This document shows, piece after piece, positions 5,620 to 8,247 of a stretch of 8,247 nt of DNA (its first letter is position 1; the number at the start of each line of letters is the position of its first letter). The stretch spans positions 1-8,247 of the forward strand of contig CAAGJJ010000083.1 of the NCBI GenBank assembly GCA_900770165.1, read 5' to 3'. The translations under genes and the position numbers were made by a program. A model generated the notes under the pieces. It did not search any database and had not been told where the DNA came from. It saw only the letters and a program-made list of their open reading frames with translations. The stretch comes from Clostridia bacterium. Lineage in GTDB: Bacteria; Bacillota; Clostridia; Oscillospirales; Acutalibacteraceae.

Positions 5620-6834
5620 ATGATTAAACGAGAAATTTATATGAGCCGTATCCGTCCTTTTATCGGAAATGAGCTGATAAAGGTTCTGACAGGGATTCGC
5701 CGTAGTGGAAAATCTGTCATGCTGAGCCTGATCCAAGAGGAACTTGCCCAAAACGGGGTCCAACCAGAACAGTTTATTTCCCTGAATTTTGAGAACATGA
5801 GCAATGCACACCTTTGTACGGCTGTTGCATTGCATGATGAAATCCTTCGCAGAACAAAAGAAATCAGCGGCAAGGTTTATCTGTTCTTCGACGAAATCCA
5901 AGAGGTGGCTGATTGGGAAAAATGTATCAACTCTTTCCGGGTGGAGCTGGATTGTGATATATACATTACCGGTTCCAACGCCAAGCTGCTTTCCGGTGAG
6001 CTTGCCACTTATCTTGCCGGACGGTATGTGGAGTTCGTGATTTACCCGTTTTCATTCAGAGAGTTTATGGAGCTGTATCACACCGTTTACGAAGGTGCAG
6101 ACGAAAGACAATGCTTTACAAAATATCTGACGCTGGGAGGAATGCCCTATTTGAGCAACCTTCGCTACGACGATGCCGCCAGTCGTCAGTATTTGCGGGA
6201 CTTGTTCAACTCCGTAGAGCTGAAAGATATTATCAAGCGAAACAATATCCGTGATGTGGATATGCTGGAGAGAATTATTGCTTATATAACTTCCAACATC
6301 GGCACTACCTTTTCTTCCACAGCCATTTCCAAGTATCTGAAAAGTGAAGGGCGCTCCGTTTCACCAGAAACGGTACTGAACTACATCAAAGCCTGCACGG
6401 ACGCATTCCTGTTTTATCAGGTGAAGCGCCAAGACCTCCAGGGAAAGAAAATCCTGACCGTCAACGAGAAATACTATGTTGCAGATCATGGTGTCCGGGA
6501 AGCCGTGTACGGTGGCAACATGAAGGACATTAACCTTGTCCTTGAAAATGTTGTCTACATGGAGCTGCTGCGCCGTGGTTATTCTGTGACTGTTGGGAAA
6601 GTCTCTGACAAGGAGATTGACTTCGTATGTGAAGATCATGGGAAAAAGCTGTATGTTCAGGTTTCCTATCTACTTGCCTCGGAGGAAACCATCCAGCGTG
6701 AGTTTGGGGCGTTTGCCGGTGTTCGTGACAATTTCCCGAAATACGTTGTAACGATGGACGAACTGGATATGAGCCGAGATGGAATCAAACACCGCAATAT
6801 TCGTGACTTCCTGCTGGCAGAGGAATGGAACTGA
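5620..6834 (+). CDS. AAA-family ATPase with DUF4143 domain
   Basis: A 404-residue, apparently full-length P-loop ATPase of the AAA/DUF4143 type, abundant in gut Clostridia and of unsettled function. The order is: N-terminal lead IKREIYMSRIRPF; Walker A GIRRSGKS (25-32); Walker B YLFFDEIQ (87-94); sensor-like TGSN (117-120); LAGRY (132-136); a winged-helix-like segment at about 220-270 (AISKYLKSEG-VSPETVLNYI); and a C-terminal restriction-fold-like stretch with EIDF (332-335) and LYVQVSY (344-350). ATG 5620 has GGGAGG at 5605-5610. A weak promoter TTGAAA (5560-5565), 17 bp, TACCAT (5583-5588) is possible. Base composition is visibly richer in G+C than the flanking genes. Repeat copies 1 and 2 bracket it, suggesting recent arrival as a unit. 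No partner gene is adjacent. Confidence 0.9.
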   Translation: MIKREIYMSRIRPFIGNELIKVLTGIRRSGKSVMLSLIQEELAQNGVQPEQFISLNFENMSNAHLCTAVALHDEILRRTKEISGKVYLFFDEIQEVADWEKCINSFRVELDCDIYITGSNAKLLSGELATYLAGRYVEFVIYPFSFREFMELYHTVYEGADERQCFTKYLTLGGMPYLSNLRYDDAASRQYLRDLFNSVELKDIIKRNNIRDVDMLERIIAYITSNIGTTFSSTAISKYLKSEGRSVSPETVLNYIKACTDAFLFYQVKRQDLQGKKILTVNEKYYVADHGVREAVYGGNMKDINLVLENVVYMELLRRGYSVTVGKVSDKEIDFVCEDHGKKLYVQVSYLLASEETIQREFGAFAGVRDNFPKYVVTMDELDMSRDGIKHRNIRDFLLAEEWN

Positions 6835-6890
6835 AATGTTCTTCTTTCACCAGAAGATATGCAGAAGTTCTTCCAATGCCGAGAATGAAA

Positions 6891-6919
6891 AAACAATGGT
6901 GCCTGACACAATAAATATT
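6891..6919. repeat. Dispersed repeat, copy 2
   Basis: The same 25-bp core as copy 1, plus four further bases (TATT) shared with copy 3, making 29 bp identical to 7092-7120. It separates the ATPase gene (57 bp after its stop) from the LysR fragment and supplies the in-frame TGA (6904-6906) just before that fragment. Confidence 0.85.
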
Positions 6920-7107
6920 ATGATATGTCTGTATTTAACCGCTGTATAGAAACCGGGAATGTTCTCTTAATACTGGAATGTTGGCAGGATGTCCACCCGG
7001 CGCTTGTCAGTATCCCAGTGAAATGGGAATACAGCTCGCCGTATGGACTTTTGTATGCTCTGAATCCGCCGGATGATGTTATGCAGTTTGAAAACAATGG
7101 TGCCTGA
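6913..7107 (+). pseudogene. LysR-family regulator, C-terminal fragment
   Basis: About 60 codons reading KYYDMSVFNRC, ETGNVLLILECWQDVHPALV, then IPVKWEYSSPYGLLYALNPPDDV and QFE. I recognise the pattern as the last part of the effector-binding domain of a LysR-type regulator (the LLxLECWxDVHPxL and PYGLLY motifs). The DNA-binding N-terminus and most of the effector domain are absent. At the 5' end the frame runs out of repeat copy 2, whose TGA closes it. At the 3' end it runs into copy 3, whose TGA (7105-7107) stops it. An ATG exists at 6925 but no ribosome site. The fragment shares the higher G+C look of the ATPase gene, so both may have arrived together. It should not be functional. Confidence 0.6.
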
Positions 7108-7120
7108 CACAATAAATATT
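7092..7120. repeat. Dispersed repeat, copy 3
   Basis: 29 bp identical to copy 2 and 25 bp identical to copy 1. It lies at the join between the LysR fragment (plus strand) and the 5' piece of a minus-strand gene. On the minus strand it would be read in frame as part of that interrupted gene. Confidence 0.85.
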
Positions 7121-7176
7121 GTATAAATGTCAATGCTGTTGTGGTACATGTTGTATTCTGCGTAAATGGTATTCAT
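7117..7176 (-). pseudogene. 5' fragment of a minus-strand gene interrupted at repeat copy 3
   Basis: On the minus strand an ATG (7174-7176) opens the reading MNTIYAEYNMYHNSIDIYTI, 20 codons, and then enters repeat copy 3. Beyond that the frame continues for about 49 codons antisense to the LysR fragment, so it is not meaningful protein. The signals are good: AGGAG seven bases before the ATG (complement of 7184-7188) and a consensus-like promoter upstream. That makes it a genuine gene beginning whose body has been removed or displaced. The 20 residues are too few to name a family. Confidence 0.4.
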
Positions 7177-7201
7177 GTTGTGTCTCCTTTAAACCAATAA
7201 A

Positions 7202-7230
7202 AATATAGAAGCATTTCAATCAGTTCACAA
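7202..7230 (-). promoter_or_regulatory. Minus-strand sigma-A-type promoter
   Basis: Read on the minus strand: TTGTGA (complement of 7225-7230), a 17-bp spacer, TATATT (complement of 7202-7207). It lies 25 bp upstream of the minus-strand ATG at 7176, which also has a good ribosome site. The promoter would drive transcription leftward through repeat copy 3 and antisense to the LysR fragment. Confidence 0.5.
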
Positions 7231-7270
7231 TGTCACTTTTATTTTGTGTTATACTGTTTTATATAATTTT

Positions 7271-7349
7271 CTTGCCCTTGTTTTTGCCCTTATCAGAGTT
7301 CGTAAACACTGGTGGGACGATATAACGCAAGGGAAACAATAAGGGAAAG
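7271..7349. repeat. Inverted pairs of an AAGGGMAA motif
   Basis: CTTGCCCTTGTTTTTGCCCTT (7271-7291, shown here as two 8-9 bp units, CTTGCCCTT and TTTGCCCTT) faces GCAAGGGAAAC and AATAAGGGAAAG (7327-7349) across about 35 bp. The two halves are near-complements. A fifth unit, TTTGCCCTT, lies at 8237-8245 beside the right inverted-repeat arm. Grouped short sites of this kind can be recombinase or regulator binding sites; which of these applies is unknown. Confidence 0.45.
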
Positions 7350-7422
7350 CTCACCTGCGATAAACTTTGTGTTTTCAAGGGATTGAGAGATATTTGATAA
7401 TAAAATATAACAGTTATTAAAT
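7340..7422. repeat. Inverted repeat, left arm (83 bp), flanking the DUF4304 gene
   Basis: Aligned without gaps to the reverse complement of 8164-8246, it matches at 60 of 83 positions by hand count. The best blocks are TAAGGG, CTCAC, TTTTCAAGGG, TTG and ATATAACAGTT-TAAAT. It ends 13 bp before the first ATG of the DUF4304 frame and contains a promoter reading into it. Both arms also translate similarly (KGKLT, K, FKGLR, then a stop), so the homology might derive from gene 3' ends. Confidence 0.7.
7383..7411 (+). promoter_or_regulatory. Promoter for the DUF4304 gene
   Basis: TTGAGA (7383-7388), a 17-bp spacer and TATAAC (7406-7411): each hexamer differs by one base from consensus. It lies inside the left inverted-repeat arm. 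The expected transcript starts near 7418. The right arm carries the mirror-image TTGCGG-17-TATAAC, weaker at -35. Confidence 0.55.
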
Positions 7423-7497
7423 CCCTTGGAATATATGAAATCTCAATTCAAGTTTGTAGAATTAAGAAAATCGGAATTTATGAAGATGGAGAAAATT

Positions 7498-8064
7498 ATG
7501 CAGGATATATTTAAGAGATTAATAAATGAAATATTTTTATTAAAATTCAAACCCTATGGTTGGAAAAAGCAGGGTTCAAATTTTAGATATATAGATGCAT
7601 CTGGGTTGGGACGGGTTATAAATTTTCAAAAATCAAAATGGAATACTGCTGATGAATTGGAATTCTTTATTAACTATGGATTGTATATAGAAATTGATAA
7701 CCAACTTGTGAATAAATCTTTTAAAGAATATGAATGTCAATTCAGGGCAAGAACAGGATTAGATAAAGGTAGTTTTCATCTGAATAGTGATACAGATTTT
7801 GAAACACTACAAAGACGGGTAGAACAGGCTCTAGATGAGGCAATTAATCAATTTGATAAAGTAGGAAACAAAGAACATTATATATCAATGATATTAAGTG
7901 GTGAGTTACAAAAATATACAGGAACACCTATTATGAATTATTATACTTGTAAATTATTTTCTGATATGGGGTATTATGAAGATATTTATGATTATGTAAA
8001 GGAAAAAGGTGGTCCTTATTTTGAGATGTTAACAGCAGAAATAGAGAGTAAAACGAAACACTAA
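7498..8064 (+). CDS. DUF4304 domain-containing protein
   Basis: A cytoplasmic protein of about 188 residues with a DUF4304-type N-terminal half; the function of this family is unknown. The recognisable stretch is IFKRLINEIFLLKFKPYGWKK, QGSNFRYIDASGLGRVINFQ, then KSKWNTADELEFFINYGLYIE, the long helix plus beta-sheet pattern with GxxRVINFQKS that marks the domain. The C-terminal third (ETLQRRVEQALDEAINQF and on to YDYVKEKGGPYFEML) is helical. I chose ATG 7498 because GGAG (7488-7491) is 6 bp away and DUF4304 proteins begin close to this helix. Longer readings from 7480, 7435 or TTG 7426 lack a ribosome site but cannot be excluded. The gene stands alone between two inverted-repeat arms, like the cargo of a small element. 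Confidence 0.75.
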   Translation: MQDIFKRLINEIFLLKFKPYGWKKQGSNFRYIDASGLGRVINFQKSKWNTADELEFFINYGLYIEIDNQLVNKSFKEYECQFRARTGLDKGSFHLNSDTDFETLQRRVEQALDEAINQFDKVGNKEHYISMILSGELQKYTGTPIMNYYTCKLFSDMGYYEDIYDYVKEKGGPYFEMLTAEIESKTKH

Positions 8065-8163
8065 AATTAGGTATGTAAAGATAGTGTATAGCTTTGAAAA
8101 TTGGAATTTTATCTTTGCAAGCGAGACGACAACTTCCAGTTTTGATTTGACTTAATTCATAAC

Positions 8164-8246
8164 ATTTATTAACTGTTATATCTTATCCTCGTGAAGTCCG
8201 CAACCCCTTGAAAATGCTAAATTTGTAGCGAGTGAGTTTGCCCTTA
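8164..8246. repeat. Inverted repeat, right arm (83 bp)
   Basis: Reverse complement of the left arm at 7340-7422, ungapped, 60 of 83 matching. It lies 99 bp after the DUF4304 stop and reaches the window edge, so the homology may continue outside. On the minus strand it reads GKLTRYKFSIFKGLRTSRG before a stop, close to GKLTCDKLCVFKGLR in the left arm. Confidence 0.7.
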
Positions 8247-8247
8247 C

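Noticed and set aside
5599..5901. Minus-strand frames over the ATPase 5' end.
   Set aside because: Shadows of the P-loop gene, whose Walker motifs leave no doubt about strand and frame.
6840..6857. TCTTCT / AGAAGA hairpin just after the ATPase stop as a terminator.
   Set aside because: Only a 6-bp stem low in G+C pairs and no T tract follows.
5443..7120. CRISPR-like array from the three repeats.
   Set aside because: Spacings of 1448 and 201 bp, gene content between copies and no cas genes are incompatible with a CRISPR array.
6967..7176. A 69-codon minus-strand gene as a whole.
   Set aside because: Only its first 20 codons and upstream signals look real; the rest crosses the repeat and is antisense to a recognisable LysR fragment.
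1..8247. tRNA, rRNA or known riboswitch structures.
   Set aside because: No cloverleaf, rRNA-like conserved stretch or recognised aptamer core was seen on either strand.

Overview
The window looks like accessory DNA from a low-G+C member of the Clostridia, most probably a Lachnospiraceae gut commensal. The basis is AT-rich codon use, strong GGAGG ribosome sites, and protein types I recognise from that family (a DUF6033-type protein, an AAA/DUF4143 ATPase, a short XRE regulator with a CxxxCxxxC tail). No search was run; family names come from recognising motifs.

Left part (1-3251, all plus strand). This is a run of small housekeeping-accessory genes, many of them cut. In order: a GNAT acetyltransferase lacking its start; a kptA (RNA 2'-phosphotransferase) with its middle deleted; a second GNAT with its acetyl-CoA core deleted in frame; an intact flavodoxin; a macrodomain gene lacking its first codons and joined to a relic minus-strand terminator; an intact NUDIX hydrolase; an XRE regulator cut at its 3' end and joined out of frame to the C-terminal half of a DEDDh 3'-5' exonuclease. 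KptA, macrodomain and NUDIX proteins all belong to NAD-derived ADP-ribose chemistry, so the ancestral locus may have been an ADP-ribose / RNA 2'-phosphate processing cluster that is now decaying through several separate deletions.

Middle part (3252-5300). An unrecognised 116-residue alpha/beta protein is followed by a DUF6033-like protein preceded by a convincing sigma-D/sigma-28 type -10 (GCCGATAT), which hints at motility co-regulation. Next come a small secreted protein with a signal peptide and a rho-independent terminator.

Right part (5300-8247). Here the sequence becomes a mosaic. A 25-29 bp repeat with a small hairpin occurs three times in direct orientation. Copies 1 and 2 bracket an intact AAA/DUF4143 ATPase of visibly higher G+C. 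Copies 2 and 3 bracket a fragment of a LysR regulator. Copy 3 also sits against the first 20 codons of a minus-strand gene that keeps its promoter and ribosome site. Last comes a DUF4304 gene framed by an ungapped 83-bp inverted repeat (60/83 matching by hand count), whose left arm carries a promoter reading into the gene. The second arm ends at the window edge, so the element may extend beyond it.

The most interesting points are the repeat-bounded ATPase/LysR mosaic, the inverted-repeat-bounded DUF4304 cassette, the multiply deleted ADP-ribose cluster, and the sigma-D-like promoter on a DUF6033 gene.
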